64,000 nt of DNA from Synechococcus sp. C9 (GCF_022984075.1 NZ_JALAAD010000001.1:2616501-2680500); one strand, 5' to 3'; positions 1 through 9,192 are shown, numbered from the stretch's first letter. Translations and numbers: made by a program. The notes: a model not told the origin generated them from the sequence alone.

Positions 1-2
1 AT

Positions 3-278
3 TTAGTACTCATGAAATTACAAGCATCCCGAACGATTGACCTGGCAGATATTAGCAGAATGATGGGGCAGGCAGACGAAGTAACCCGCAATGAAACCAG
101 GCAACTCGTAAAAAAATATTTGCCTTCCGCTTCTGAGGATTTAGAGGGTTTGATTTACCTGGGACAACTAGAACTACAGCAACCATCAAAAAGAACTTCA
201 TCTTATCGGGAAGTAAACAGACAGGACGACATGAGTAAAGGCGAACATCAGACTGAGAACCGTAGCCATCCCATCTAA
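3..278 (+). CDS. C-terminal part of a hypothetical protein (runs off left edge)
   Basis: The frame is already open at the left edge (Leu-Val-Leu before the first Met at 12), so this is the tail of a longer gene. The visible part reads LKLQASRTIDLADISRMMG and then a helical stretch ending in a region rich in Leu, Gln and Glu. The wording 'ADISRM.GQAD...R..V.KYLP...EDLE' resembles tails of small nucleotidyltransferase-like (DUF6036/AbiEii-type) proteins of cyanobacteria, but this is an impression and not a proven match. The last 25 residues are hydrophilic and look unstructured. No function is assigned. Confidence 0.5.
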   Translation, partial: LVLMKLQASRTIDLADISRMMGQADEVTRNETRQLVKKYLPSASEDLEGLIYLGQLELQQPSKRTSSYREVNRQDDMSKGEHQTENRSHPI

Positions 279-434
279 ATTATGCGTAGAAATTCTGGGG
301 AATTCAATCATGCCCCTGCGACGATAATCCCTATAATTTGTAACCTGTGGAACATCCTAATTTTTAACCATGTCTTTGTGGTAATCACTCACTGATGGGT
401 GATAAGCTCAATCTGTTTTTTACGAGGGGGGAAT

Positions 435-815
435 ATGAATATCAATTGGTCAGTGGTGGCAGTGGTTTTGGCACTGGGGGGTACGGCGGTAGCGGCTCCT
501 AAAACCTTCAGCTATGGGTGCGGCACGGGCTGTGGGATAGAAGCTCGTTTGGTTGGGTCGGTGGAAATGGTCGCCGATGGCATTAAACGGGGGGCGTTTC
601 AGCAACAAATGTTCACCAACGGCAAAAAATCCGGTGCGCCCCAACCGGTCTATGCCTGGGCACTATGTTTCGACAAAAAAGTGGCGTTTAGCCCCAGCCA
701 AGACTTCACCAGTGGCAAGGGCTGGCAACCCCTCAACCAAAAAGACTGGTCGGCGAACTACACCACCGCCGCTGGGGGCATGGGCTATGACTACGATGTC
801 CTATGCGGTCGGTAG
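435..815 (+). CDS. Small secreted protein of unknown function
   Basis: A 126-residue protein. The start at 435 is chosen over an upstream in-frame codon at 399 because a strong ribosome site (GAGGGGGGAA) sits just before it and because it opens directly into a signal peptide (MNINWSVVAVVLALGGTAVA, then APKTF). The mature part has four cysteines (CGTGCG near its N-terminus, one central, one near the C-terminus), which could form disulfides after export. Its family is not recognised. The last 15 bases overlap the end of the convergent asparaginase gene. Confidence 0.7.
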   Translation: MNINWSVVAVVLALGGTAVAAPKTFSYGCGTGCGIEARLVGSVEMVADGIKRGAFQQQMFTNGKKSGAPQPVYAWALCFDKKVAFSPSQDFTSGKGWQPLNQKDWSANYTTAAGGMGYDYDVLCGR

Positions 816-1733
816 AGTATCTCCGATAATATTGTTAGTACAGTATGCCGCCAGGATAATTTCCGTGGTGTGACCCCAGGCGATATTGCCCTGGGCATCC
901 AAACCGATGGCTCCCAAATCCCGTCCCCGTTGGTCACATTCTGCCAAGGAGCGTTCAAATGCCTCGGCTAAGGTCATGCCATCGGTAACCCGTACCACAA
1001 TCCGGGCGGCGAGACATTCATTGATAATATCTTCCCCAATCCCCGTACAACTAATGGCGGCACAATCATTGGCGTAGGTGCCCGCAGGCATGGCGGAATC
1101 GCTCACCCGCCCGATCCGTTCCCCCCCTTTGCCCCCGGTGGATGTACCCGCCGCCAGATGCCCCTGGATGTCCCGCACCACCACCCCAATTGTGCCCATC
1201 TCGCTGACCAAATTCATCAACGCCCCGTCTTTGCATTCGTTCACCCATTCCTGCAGGCGTTGGGGGGTAATGGGATTGTACAGCGGGATATGCAGTTCCC
1301 TTGCCAGTTCTACGGTGCCCACATCGGCGATCACCCGGTCGTTTTGGGTTTGCAAAAATTGCGCCAAGGTAATCGGATGCTGTACCCGTTGGGCATTGAT
1401 CACGCCGCTAAAGGTTTGGGTATGCCCGTCCATCAAAGCGGCACTCAGGCGCACCTGCCCATCCGATTGCAAAACCGCCCCTGTCCCGGCGTTGAATTGG
1501 GGGTCATCTTCCAGCATTTGACAACCCCTGACCACCGCCTCTAGGGCAGGCATTCCCTGGGTTAAATGCTCATAAATTTTGTGAACAATGTGATGCAGGG
1601 ATTCCCGCAGGGGTGAAACGGCTCCTTTACTTTTGAGGGTGGCACCTGCCCCCCCATGAATGATCACCTGCGGACCAGGGGCACTGGGTTGACTGCCAAG
1701 GCGGTAGGACACGGCATATCCCGGAAACGGCAT
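801..1733 (-). CDS. iaaA: Isoaspartyl peptidase / plant-type L-asparaginase
   Basis: An Ntn-hydrolase of the plant-type asparaginase family, which removes isoaspartyl residues from peptides and hydrolyses asparagine. The family's N-terminal IIHGGAG is at residues 24-30 and FNAGTGAVL at 80-88. The autocleavage site is MGTIGVVV with Thr181 as the new N-terminal nucleophile, followed by the GTSTGG substrate loop at 196-201. Length (310 aa) is normal for the family. The first 20 residues before the HGGAG strand are longer than usual, so the true start may lie further in. The gene converges on the small secreted protein, with a 15-bp overlap of coding ends. Confidence 0.92.
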   Translation of the reverse strand: MPFPGYAVSYRLGSQPSAPGPQVIIHGGAGATLKSKGAVSPLRESLHHIVHKIYEHLTQGMPALEAVVRGCQMLEDDPQFNAGTGAVLQSDGQVRLSAALMDGHTQTFSGVINAQRVQHPITLAQFLQTQNDRVIADVGTVELARELHIPLYNPITPQRLQEWVNECKDGALMNLVSEMGTIGVVVRDIQGHLAAGTSTGGKGGERIGRVSDSAMPAGTYANDCAAISCTGIGEDIINECLAARIVVRVTDGMTLAEAFERSLAECDQRGRDLGAIGLDAQGNIAWGHTTEIILAAYCTNNIIGDTLPTA

Positions 1734-1834
1734 AGTTCTTTTGTACCATGTTCCCCGCCGGACTCCACAAAGGCGAACCTATCGGCTACACTGACTGGTA
1801 TTAAGTGAATACCCTGGGGATAATACTGGCAAAA

Positions 1835-3040
1835 ATGGAACGTTTTGTGGATGCGGAAACCAACCCCATTCAACCCCTATGGATGACGGCTCTTTCCACC
1901 CAGGTCTCCCTAGAACGGGCGATTCAGGAAGTGACGGCACAGGTGCAGAGCGTGCGCCCGGTGGATTTAGCCTTTTTGTTTATTAGCGAAAGTTTCACCA
2001 GTGAGTATTCCCGGCTTTTGCCCCTCTTGCATGAATATCTGCCGGTGCGATGCTTGGTCGGCTGTGGGGGGAATGGCATTATCGGTTCCCTGCCCAATGG
2101 GGTGGCACGGGAGGTGGAGGGGAAGCCCGCCCTGTCCTTGACCGTTGCCCGTCTGCCGGGGGTGCAGGTACAACCTTTGGTTTTATCGCCCAAGGATTTA
2201 CCGGATTTGGATAGCCCGCCCCAGGCTTGGGTGGATTTGATTGGCGTTGACCCCGCCCAGGAACCCCATTTTATCCTGTTGGCTGACCCGGCGACGAGCC
2301 AAATTACGGATGTGCTCCAGGGTTTGGACTACGCATACCCCCGCAGTGTCAAGGCGGGCGGTCTGGTGGGGGATGGGTTATTTTGCCAGCAGGAATGGGT
2401 GCGCCAGGGGGTGGTGGGGGTGGCGGTGGCTGGTCTGCGGGCGGAGGCGATTGTGGCGCAGGGGTGCCGTCCAATTGGGGAGCCGTACCGGGTGACCCGG
2501 GGGGAACGGAATATCATCCTGGGTTTAGAAGACCGTACGCCCCTACAGGTTTTGCAAAATCTGATCCAAAATCTGGATGATAAGGATCGGGAACTGGCGC
2601 AATCCGGTTTGCATATTGGGGTGGTGGGGGATGAATTTAAGCAGGAACTCACCCAGACAGATTTTTTGATTCGCAATTTATTGGGGATTGACCCCCGGCA
2701 TGGGGCGATTGCCATTGGGGACCGGGTACGCCCCGGCCAGCGGGTGCAGTTTCATCTGCGGGATGCCCAGACCTCGACGGCGGATTTGCAACAACTCCTG
2801 GAAAATCATGTGCGGCACCATCCCGAACCACCCCTGGGGGCGTTGATGTTCGCCTGTTTGGGGCGGGGGGAACACCTCTACGGTCGCCCGGATGTGGATT
2901 CCCACCTATTCCAGAGCTATCTGCCGGGGACGGCGCTGGCGGGGTGCTTTTGTAATGGGGAGATTGGCCCGGTGGGGGATACCACCTACCTGCACGGCTA
3001 TACTTCAGTCTTTGTGCTGTGGTATGCGGGGGAACCGTGA
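1835..3040 (+). CDS. FIST N/FIST C domain sensory protein
   Basis: Contains an N-terminal FIST domain (LAFLFISESFTSEYSRLLPLL, then VGCGGNGIIGS) and a FIST C half ending in ALAGCFCNGEIGPVGDTTYLHGYTSV. FIST domains are predicted small-ligand sensors found with signalling proteins. The frame is open back to a GTG at 1805; the ATG at 1835 is chosen because the earlier start adds only an unconserved leader. Another ATG lies at 1883. The stop codon overlaps the start of the protein kinase gene (GTGA), so the two are probably translated together, suggesting a sensor-kinase pair. That functional link is inference. Confidence 0.8.
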   Translation: MERFVDAETNPIQPLWMTALSTQVSLERAIQEVTAQVQSVRPVDLAFLFISESFTSEYSRLLPLLHEYLPVRCLVGCGGNGIIGSLPNGVAREVEGKPALSLTVARLPGVQVQPLVLSPKDLPDLDSPPQAWVDLIGVDPAQEPHFILLADPATSQITDVLQGLDYAYPRSVKAGGLVGDGLFCQQEWVRQGVVGVAVAGLRAEAIVAQGCRPIGEPYRVTRGERNIILGLEDRTPLQVLQNLIQNLDDKDRELAQSGLHIGVVGDEFKQELTQTDFLIRNLLGIDPRHGAIAIGDRVRPGQRVQFHLRDAQTSTADLQQLLENHVRHHPEPPLGALMFACLGRGEHLYGRPDVDSHLFQSYLPGTALAGCFCNGEIGPVGDTTYLHGYTSVFVLWYAGEP

Positions 3041-4530
3041 TCAACCAGCTGTTGGACGGGCGGTATCGGATCATTGAAACCCTGGCGGCGGGGGGGTTTG
3101 GCAAAACCTTTGTGGCCCAGGATACCAAACGTCCGGGCCAACCCCAATGCGTGGTGAAGATGCTCCACGGTAGCCACAATCAACAGACGATGGAGGTTGC
3201 CCGCCGGTTATTTTATAAGGAAGCGGAAACCCTAGAGAAATTGCGCCATCCCCAAATTCCCCAGTTGTTGGCTTTTTTTGAGCAAAATCAAGAGTTTTAT
3301 TTGGTGGAAGAATTCGTCCCCGGTCATACCCTGGCGCAGGAATTGGTGCCCGGGCGGGTGTTCAGCGAGGGGTGGGTGTTGACCTTTCTCACGGATGTCC
3401 TGCAAATTCTGCAATTTATCCACAATCACGGGGTGATCCACCGGGATTTGAAACCCAGCAATTTGATCCGCCGCCAGGGGGACGGCAACCTGGTGTTGAT
3501 CGATTTTGGGGCGGTGAAGCATTTGCAAATCGAAGGGGAAACCCCGAAAGAAGCCAGCCATACGGTGGGAATCGGCACCCAAGGCTATATGCCCACGGAG
3601 CAATCCAGCGGCAAACCCCGCTTTAGCAGTGACCTCTACGCCCTGGGGATGATGGCCATTCAGGCGTTGACAGGGGTGCATCCCCGGGACTTGCCCGAAG
3701 ACGTGGACACGGGGGAAATCCTCTGGCAAGACCGAGCCACCGTGAGTCCCGCATTGGCGCAGATTCTCTCCAAAATGGTGCGCTACCACTTCAGCCAACG
3801 CTACCAACGGGCGGAGGAAGTGTTTCAGGATTTGCAACCCCTCTTGGCGGGTTTACCCCAACTGGCGACTAGCTCCACCCCGGCAGGGGTAAATCTGGCA
3901 CTGCGGGTAGCGGAACCCACCTACCGGGAAGCCCAACCCCACGCCCCCACCACCCCCTTTGAAATTGAGCCGACCACCCCTGCTTCCCAGGTCGCTCGCC
4001 CGGCGGATCAAGCGGATCAAACCGTACCAGCGGCAACCCCAACCCTTGGTGAGGGCACTGCCAAAATCGGGGATATAGACCGGACGGAACCCGCCCCCCT
4101 GGGGACTCCCACAGTCATGATGCCCACACCCCAGCCTGCCACCGCCAACCCATTACCTAGTTCGACCCCATCCCCGTCCAAGCCACTCCCCTGGGTAGCT
4201 GGAGGAATTGCGGCCCTAGTGGTATTGGGGGCAGGAGGTTGGTTCGGCTGGCAACAACTGGCACCCAAACCCACGCCTGCGGCCTTGACCACCGCCCGTA
4301 CCCTGGTCACCCAAGCCAGCCAAAGCACTGCCCAAGCCAAAACCCTGGAGGAACTGCAAACCGCCAAAGCCCAATGGCAAAAAGTATTGGCCGAACTGGA
4401 TACCATCAGCAATCCCGGTGCCGCCGCCAGCGAAATCGCACAACTCAAAGCCCAATGCCAGCAGGAAATCGCCCAACTGGAAACCCGCATCAAAGACTGT
4501 AGCACCGTACTTTGGGGGGAATGTCCCTAA
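3037..4530 (+). CDS. Membrane-anchored serine/threonine protein kinase
   Basis: A eukaryote-like Ser/Thr kinase of the cyanobacterial Spk type, 497 residues from a GTG start that overlaps the FIST gene stop by 4 bp (GGGGGAA ribosome site). Kinase landmarks in order: glycine loop AAGGFGKTF, lysine in CVVKML, catalytic loop HRDLKPSN, IDFGAVK, and GYMPTEQ in place of APE. A long Pro/Thr-rich linker follows, then one membrane segment (WVAGGIAALVVLGAGGWFGW), then a coiled-coil-like Gln/Ala-rich tail with a few Cys. The kinase domain would be cytoplasmic and the tail outside. A hairpin at 4538-4560 follows; its A/T run is on the side suited to a terminator for the minus strand. Confidence 0.92.
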   Translation: MINQLLDGRYRIIETLAAGGFGKTFVAQDTKRPGQPQCVVKMLHGSHNQQTMEVARRLFYKEAETLEKLRHPQIPQLLAFFEQNQEFYLVEEFVPGHTLAQELVPGRVFSEGWVLTFLTDVLQILQFIHNHGVIHRDLKPSNLIRRQGDGNLVLIDFGAVKHLQIEGETPKEASHTVGIGTQGYMPTEQSSGKPRFSSDLYALGMMAIQALTGVHPRDLPEDVDTGEILWQDRATVSPALAQILSKMVRYHFSQRYQRAEEVFQDLQPLLAGLPQLATSSTPAGVNLALRVAEPTYREAQPHAPTTPFEIEPTTPASQVARPADQADQTVPAATPTLGEGTAKIGDIDRTEPAPLGTPTVMMPTPQPATANPLPSSTPSPSKPLPWVAGGIAALVVLGAGGWFGWQQLAPKPTPAALTTARTLVTQASQSTAQAKTLEELQTAKAQWQKVLAELDTISNPGAAASEIAQLKAQCQQEIAQLETRIKDCSTVLWGECP

Positions 4531-5418
4531 AAAAAGAGCCGGATTCCCTCCAGAACCGGCCAAACGTCACCAAGATTTCTCAGAGTTGGACAATCCCAGT
4601 TCAGCCTCAGCCTTCGCTTCCAGCTAACTGAAATCTGCCTATCTCCATATTAAGTAACAATTGCTACCCCCGATTCATTTATAAAACTTTACATTTAATG
4701 GATGGGGAAATGATAAAAAAATCTTTTCAGTCAACCCATCCCCCAGCCGGTCGCCCGCCCATGCACCGAGGTAACGGGGGTGAATCCAGTCCCCTGCCGG
4801 TCGGAAGTTTTGCCCCAGATCAAGCCTTAGCTCTAAAAACCTGAAACATTGGTCACCAGGGCGTAGTTTATGGGCACTTCTCAAGAGCGGTCGCAGAGGT
4901 GTAGCCCCGGTTTTTGGTTCTGGGGAATTTCTGTATGCCTATGGCACGCAAGTGAACGTTAATCGCATCGGATTGTTGTCACTGGCAGAAGCTATTCGCT
5001 TTTTTGTCCACAGAAGATAGCATCAATATTAAGGGCACCTCTATAAATTCAAATTCAAAGTTAGCGGTCGCAGGGGGGCACCCCCGCCCTTGGTTCTGGA
5101 CTAATATAGGCATTCCCACGCTGGGATTGATGATTGATTCAAATCAATAGAGGTTCCCTAAATTCAAAGTTAGCGGTCGCAGGGGGGCACCCCCGCCCTT
5201 GGTTCTGGACTAATATAGGCATTCCCACGCTGGGATTGATGATTGGTTCAAATCAATAGAGGTTCCCTTAATTTAGTAAAGAAACAGGCTGTAAACAGTT
5301 TATTGAAGCAGTTCTCTGGCTGGCACATCCCTCCTTAATCTCATCGTTATGTCCAATCCCCAAAAGCAGAAATTTACCAACGGCGGCATGGTATCCTGGG
5401 AATTAGCAAGAGGGGGTA
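4531..5418. other. Non-coding gap with repeat remnants
   Basis: No convincing gene. It holds a GC hairpin at 4538-4560 next to an A-tract, a decayed copy of the GGGCACCTCT element starting near 4870, a roughly 70-nt stretch at 4908-4978 that is related to the reverse strand of 8452-8520, and the composite element at 5033-5267. The last 150 bases before the flotillin gene presumably hold its promoter, which I could not pin down. Confidence 0.7.
5033..5267. mobile_element. Composite MITE-like element with TTAA target duplication
   Basis: Two near-identical units of about 110 bp in tandem. The left end is GGGCACCTCTATAAATTC and the right end is AATAGAGGTTCCC, an imperfect inverted repeat of the left. 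The whole block is flanked by TTAA on both sides (5029-5032 and 5268-5271). Each unit has a central hairpin (GGGGG, 3-nt loop, CCCCC). There is no coding capacity, so it would need a transposase in trans. Confidence 0.75.
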
Positions 5419-6819
5419 ATGATCATGGCTCGTGTTCCTTGGCTACTCGGCTTAAATACCTTGGGTTTGGTACTTGCCCTGCCGGTATTGGCGCAAACGG
5501 CGGCTGGGGGCGGTGGTGTCAGTGTGACGGGGGTATTGACCCTGGCTTTTTTAACCCTGTTTATCCTGGTGATGTTGCTGGTCGTCCTGAGCCAGATCAT
5601 TTATATTTGTAATCCCAATGAAATTTTGATTTTTTCCGGGCGGGAACACCGGTTGAGTAGTGGTCAAAAAGTTGGGTACCGGGTGGTATTTGGGGGAGCC
5701 TCGATTCGGATTCCCATTATCGAAAGTGTGGACCGGATGGATTTGACCACGATGCCGGTGCAGGTGGAGGTCAAAAACGCCTATTCAGCAGGCGGAATCC
5801 CCCTCCAAATTCAAGCGATTGCCAACATCAAAGTTTCCAGTGCCCCAGCGGTGGTGGGGAATGCGATTGAGCGGTTTTTAGGTCGCAAGCGAGAAGAAAT
5901 TATCCGGGTCGCCAAAGAAACTTTAGAAGGCAATTTACGGGGGGTGGTGGCAACCCTAACCCCAGAGCAGGTGAATGAGGATCGTCTGCAATTTGCCGAC
6001 CGCATTTCCCAATATGTAGAACGGGATTTGTCTAAGTTGGGTTTGCAATTGGACACCCTGAAAATCCAGAGTGTTTCCGATGAAGTGGATTATCTCAATT
6101 CCATTGGACGGCGACAAATTGCCAACATGATTCGGGATGCCAAAATTGCCGAATCCAATGCGGAACGGGAAGCAGAATCCGCCGCCGCTGAGAGTCGTCG
6201 TGCCGCTGAAGTTGCCCAAAAGGAAGCGCAAGCCGCCATTCAACAAAAGCAAAACGAACTCCGCAAGATGCAGGCGGAACTAGAATTGCAGGCACGCTCG
6301 GAGGAGGAACGCACGGAAGCGGTCGCCCAGGAAACCCGAGCCAAGGCGGAACAGGAACTGCAAACGGTACGGGCGGAATTGGAGCGGTTGCGGTTGGAAG
6401 CGGATGTGGTACTCCCGGCGCAAGCCCGACGGCAGGCACAGGAATTGTTAGCCCGGGCGGAGGCGGCTCCCCTAGCGGCGAATGCCAGAGCCACGGCGGC
6501 TGTGACGGATATGCTCAATGACCTGTGGCAAACCTATGGTCAGGATGCCAGTGCCATCTTATTAATTCAACAACTGGAAATGCTGTTGGCTACGGCGGCG
6601 CAGGTGCCCCAAAAGCTAAGTCTCGGTCAGATCAATGTGATTGACACCGGGGATGGGCGGGCATTGTCAACCCTGATGCGGGCGTATCCCGAGATGATCC
6701 AACAGTTCCTCAACCAGGCGGATCAGGTTTTGGGATTGAATTTAGCGGGCACCCTACACACCCCCGGAGCGAGCCAACCCCAAGGCGACCACCAACAGCA
6801 AACAGCCCACGAAGGTTAA
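5419..6819 (+). CDS. Flotillin-like SPFH/Band 7 membrane protein
   Basis: A 466-residue flotillin family protein, expected to scaffold ordered membrane microdomains. It opens with two hydrophobic segments (residues about 6-24 and 36-62), then the SPFH domain (IYICNPNEILIFSGRE..., VEVKNAYSAGGIPLQIQAIANIKVSS), then a long Ala/Glu/Gln coiled-coil stalk (about 240-350) and a flotillin tail (INVIDTGDGRALSTLM). Two in-frame ATGs (5419 and 5425) follow the strong AGAGGGGG site; either could be used. The 3' end overlaps the convergent J-domain gene by 66 bp, an unusually long convergent overlap. Confidence 0.9.
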   Translation: MIMARVPWLLGLNTLGLVLALPVLAQTAAGGGGVSVTGVLTLAFLTLFILVMLLVVLSQIIYICNPNEILIFSGREHRLSSGQKVGYRVVFGGASIRIPIIESVDRMDLTTMPVQVEVKNAYSAGGIPLQIQAIANIKVSSAPAVVGNAIERFLGRKREEIIRVAKETLEGNLRGVVATLTPEQVNEDRLQFADRISQYVERDLSKLGLQLDTLKIQSVSDEVDYLNSIGRRQIANMIRDAKIAESNAEREAESAAAESRRAAEVAQKEAQAAIQQKQNELRKMQAELELQARSEEERTEAVAQETRAKAEQELQTVRAELERLRLEADVVLPAQARRQAQELLARAEAAPLAANARATAAVTDMLNDLWQTYGQDASAILLIQQLEMLLATAAQVPQKLSLGQINVIDTGDGRALSTLMRAYPEMIQQFLNQADQVLGLNLAGTLHTPGASQPQGDHQQQTAHEG

Positions 6820-7164
6820 TCCCAACAGCAATAGGGCGAACAATTCCCCCGGCGAAAGGGGGCGCTCCGTCGGGTCAAGGTAGGCGGAATACATCTGCTG
6901 AATTTGTTGCAAGGTCGGCGCTGGGGGCAGGGTACTTTGCCACAATTGCTGGTCATAATCCGCCCGTTGTTGGGGTGAAATCAAGACCGTGTATGCTGTA
7001 TTGATCTGATGGAATTTTTCCTGGGCAACCGCTATGGGTAGGGTGGTGGTATCCGGGTGATAACGTTTGCTCAACTCCCGATAGGCACGGCGAATGGTCT
7101 CCCCACTGGCAAAACGGGATACCCCCAGAATTTCGTAGTAGTTTGGCTTCGAGGTACCGACCAT
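6754..7164 (-). CDS. Membrane-anchored J-domain (DnaJ-like) protein
   Basis: The first 70 residues are a J domain (NYYEILGVSRFASGETIRRAYRELSKRYHPDT) with the HPD motif that stimulates DnaK ATPase. A short linker and a C-terminal hydrophobic segment (FALLLLGLTFVGCLLLVVALGL) follow. There is no Gly/Phe region or zinc domain, so it is a type III J protein that would bring Hsp70 to a membrane. It converges with the flotillin gene, overlapping its last 66 bp. Confidence 0.9.
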   Translation of the reverse strand: MVGTSKPNYYEILGVSRFASGETIRRAYRELSKRYHPDTTTLPIAVAQEKFHQINTAYTVLISPQQRADYDQQLWQSTLPPAPTLQQIQQMYSAYLDPTERPLSPGELFALLLLGLTFVGCLLLVVALGLARSGGV

Positions 7165-7230
7165 CCCTATTCCCCAGCGTCACCAGGATCACATTTACTA
7201 ATGTATTGTATTTAACCTATCGCTATGGCT

Positions 7231-7671
7231 ATGGCAATCCCAGACCCTATTATGAGACTAACAAGAGGATGAGAACCAGGGCGGGGCGGTGCCCTGCGAC
7301 CCTTGACTTTCTAGGTATTAAATTTTTGCTCACAATTCAAGCGTGATTTTTGTATGGCAATCCCAGACCCTATTATGGGATTAACAAGAGGATGAGAACC
7401 AGGGCGGGGCGGTGCCCTGCGACCTTTGACTTTTTAAGTATTAAATTTTTGCTCACAATTCAAGCGTGATTTTTGTATGGCAATCCCAGAACCTATTATG
7501 GGATGAACAAGAAGATGAGAACCAGGGCGGGGCGGTGCCCTGCGACCCTTGACTTTCTAGGTATTAAATTTTTGCTCACAATTCAAGCGTGATTTTTGTA
7601 TGGCAATCCCAGAGCCTATTATGGGACTAACAAGAGGATGAGAACCAGGGCGGGGCGGTGCCCTGCGACCC
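7231..7671. repeat. 123-bp tandem repeat array, 3.6 copies
   Basis: Units begin at 7231, 7354, 7477 and 7600, an exact 123-bp period, starting with ATGGCAATCCCAGA and containing GAACCAGGGCGGGGCGG. The last copy stops after about 72 bp. Copies differ at only a few positions. Each unit holds an AGGGC/GCCCT hairpin and a TCAC/GTGA inverted pair. Diverged single copies occur near 8521, 34735 and 38660, so this is a dispersed family that has been amplified in tandem here. Confidence 0.9.
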
Positions 7672-7725
7672 CTATTCCATTCTTATTTAGGCTTCCCGTA
7701 CCATACTCCTTGCCAGTTGTGAACA

Positions 7726-8289
7726 TTAACGCTTCTCTATTTTCAGCCATGCAAAAACTTGTTCGGCTGTTAGTTCTAAATGAATTTCCTCGAGTACCTG
7801 AAGCTGGCAACCCCCCCTACAAACATTAGGTTCTTGTTTTGGTGCAAAAATTAGCACAGAATAATCATCTGGATCAAGCATCCACCCCAACCGACACCCA
7901 TGTTTTAGGCAATGTAAAAGGTTATCAATCACACGATTTACCTTTTGCTCAGGGGAAAGAATTTCGATTGACCAATCAGGAGCGGCAATAAAATTATCCT
8001 CTGGCTCTCCCACCTCATTCGTTTGAATTCGGTTCCATGCAATTACTGCTATATCAGGAACAATTGATCGCCCAGCAAAAGTACAGCGCAGTTCGGGTAG
8101 GGCTGTGTATAGTTCACTATGACGATCAATCTCAATCAACAACCGCTTTTGTAAGATAGATTGTCGAGTTTTGGGCATTGGTTTTTGCATAGCCACCCCG
8201 TCCACATATTCCCAGGCGGAGGATTCCTCTATCTGTGGGAGTTTGAGAAATTCCTCAATCGTCAAAATTTGAGTTAGAGAGGCAGTCAC
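7726..8289 (-). CDS. Uma2 family (DUF820) putative endonuclease
   Basis: A 187-residue member of the Uma2/DUF820 family, very abundant in cyanobacteria, with a PD-(D/E)xK-like fold. The family order is visible: TIEEFLKLP, WEYVDGVAMQKPMP, RSIVPDIAVI with the acidic metal-binding residue, and WSIEILSPEQ followed by a basic stretch. Its role in the cell is unknown. It is flanked by repeats on both sides and is not in an operon. Confidence 0.85.
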   Translation of the reverse strand: MTASLTQILTIEEFLKLPQIEESSAWEYVDGVAMQKPMPKTRQSILQKRLLIEIDRHSELYTALPELRCTFAGRSIVPDIAVIAWNRIQTNEVGEPEDNFIAAPDWSIEILSPEQKVNRVIDNLLHCLKHGCRLGWMLDPDDYSVLIFAPKQEPNVCRGGCQLQVLEEIHLELTAEQVFAWLKIEKR

Positions 8290-8652
8290 AGTTTTAACTG
8301 AGGGACTGAACGTTTGCTTTTAGTATAGTAGATTGCCCTACTTGTCTCACGGTGACGCAAAAAGCACCGCATTCATGATGAACAATCTGGCGATTGCGCC
8401 TCTGCGGCATCACGGCTGAACTCATCCCCCACCAACAGTTTTGGTTAATATGTGGCAATCCCACTTGATTTACATTAGCTGGCGTGCCGTAGGCATACAA
8501 AAACTCCCCAGAACTAGAACGAGCCAGTGCCCGGCAACTTTGACTTTCTAAGGATTAAAGGTTCACTCACAATTCAAGTGTGAATACCAAAATCTATTGC
8601 ATCTCCAGGGTGGCTGTGGGTCAATATAGAAGAAACAGTACCGGGAAATGCC
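8290..8652. other. Non-coding gap with repeat remnants
   Basis: Contains a stretch (8452-8520, reverse strand) related to 4908-4978, and a diverged single copy of the 123-bp repeat family at about 8521-8586. An open frame on the minus strand here (8294-8500) is not accepted as a gene. A ribosome site and start for the next gene lie at the right end. Confidence 0.6.
8521..8586. repeat. Diverged partial copy of the 123-bp repeat
   Basis: Shares TTTGACTTTCTA and TCACAATTCAAG with the units of the tandem array at 7231-7671 in the same order and orientation, with many substitutions between. Confidence 0.7.
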
Positions 8653-9192
8653 ATGACCACACCGGAGTACGAAGAATTGCTGGCCCAGGGGAGCCGGGTC
8701 ACAGGGGCGATGGCACTGCTGAAATGCTACCGTTCGTACCTGGAATTTCTCCCCAGTATGCGCCGCCAGGAAGATAGCCTGATCCCCATCGTTTTGCCCC
8801 TGGTGCGACAGGACGGCCACCTGGTACAACTGCCCTGCGAATTAGCCCTCCTCCCCTGCGACCCCACCTGGCAGGTGAAAACCGACCAGGAAATTCTGGT
8901 ATTTATGCACCGGGAAGCGGAGGACTTTTCCCAACTGCTGAACCGCTGGCGACAAACCCAAATCATCCTCGGACGACCCTACGCCTGGGTGATGCCCCCC
9001 CGCCATAGCCAGGGCTACAACGAAGGTGCCGAAAAAATTTACCCCCTCTTTGTCCTCTGGCCGGGTAGCCCCCAACGCATTCGCCAGGGCTTGCAGGGAG
9101 CCGGTTTACCCGTGGTCATCCACACCCAACCCCCCCTCCCCCTCGATTCCGACGACTACCCTGACCCGGTGCCCGATAATGACCCGGTGTGA
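8653..9192 (+). CDS. Conserved-looking hypothetical protein
   Basis: A 179-residue soluble protein with no signal peptide or membrane segment. It has a Gln/Arg/Leu-rich N-terminal half (YRSYLEFLPSMRRQEDSLIP) and an Asp/Pro-rich acidic tail (LDSDDYPDPVPDNDP). Base composition and codon use match the neighbouring housekeeping genes. It lies just upstream of rpsB with its own spacing and so is probably a separate unit. I do not recognise a domain. Confidence 0.75.
   Translation: MTTPEYEELLAQGSRVTGAMALLKCYRSYLEFLPSMRRQEDSLIPIVLPLVRQDGHLVQLPCELALLPCDPTWQVKTDQEILVFMHREAEDFSQLLNRWRQTQIILGRPYAWVMPPRHSQGYNEGAEKIYPLFVLWPGSPQRIRQGLQGAGLPVVIHTQPPLPLDSDDYPDPVPDNDPV

Noticed and set aside
4538-4560. Terminator for the kinase gene
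   Set aside because: The GCCGG/CCGGC hairpin is not followed by a T tract on the plus strand; the tract is on the other side, which would suit a minus-strand transcript, but no such gene lies there.
8294-8500. 68-codon minus-strand frame
   Set aside because: Lies in a repeat-related stretch; no ribosome site, no continuation. Kept only as part of the 70-nt homology note.
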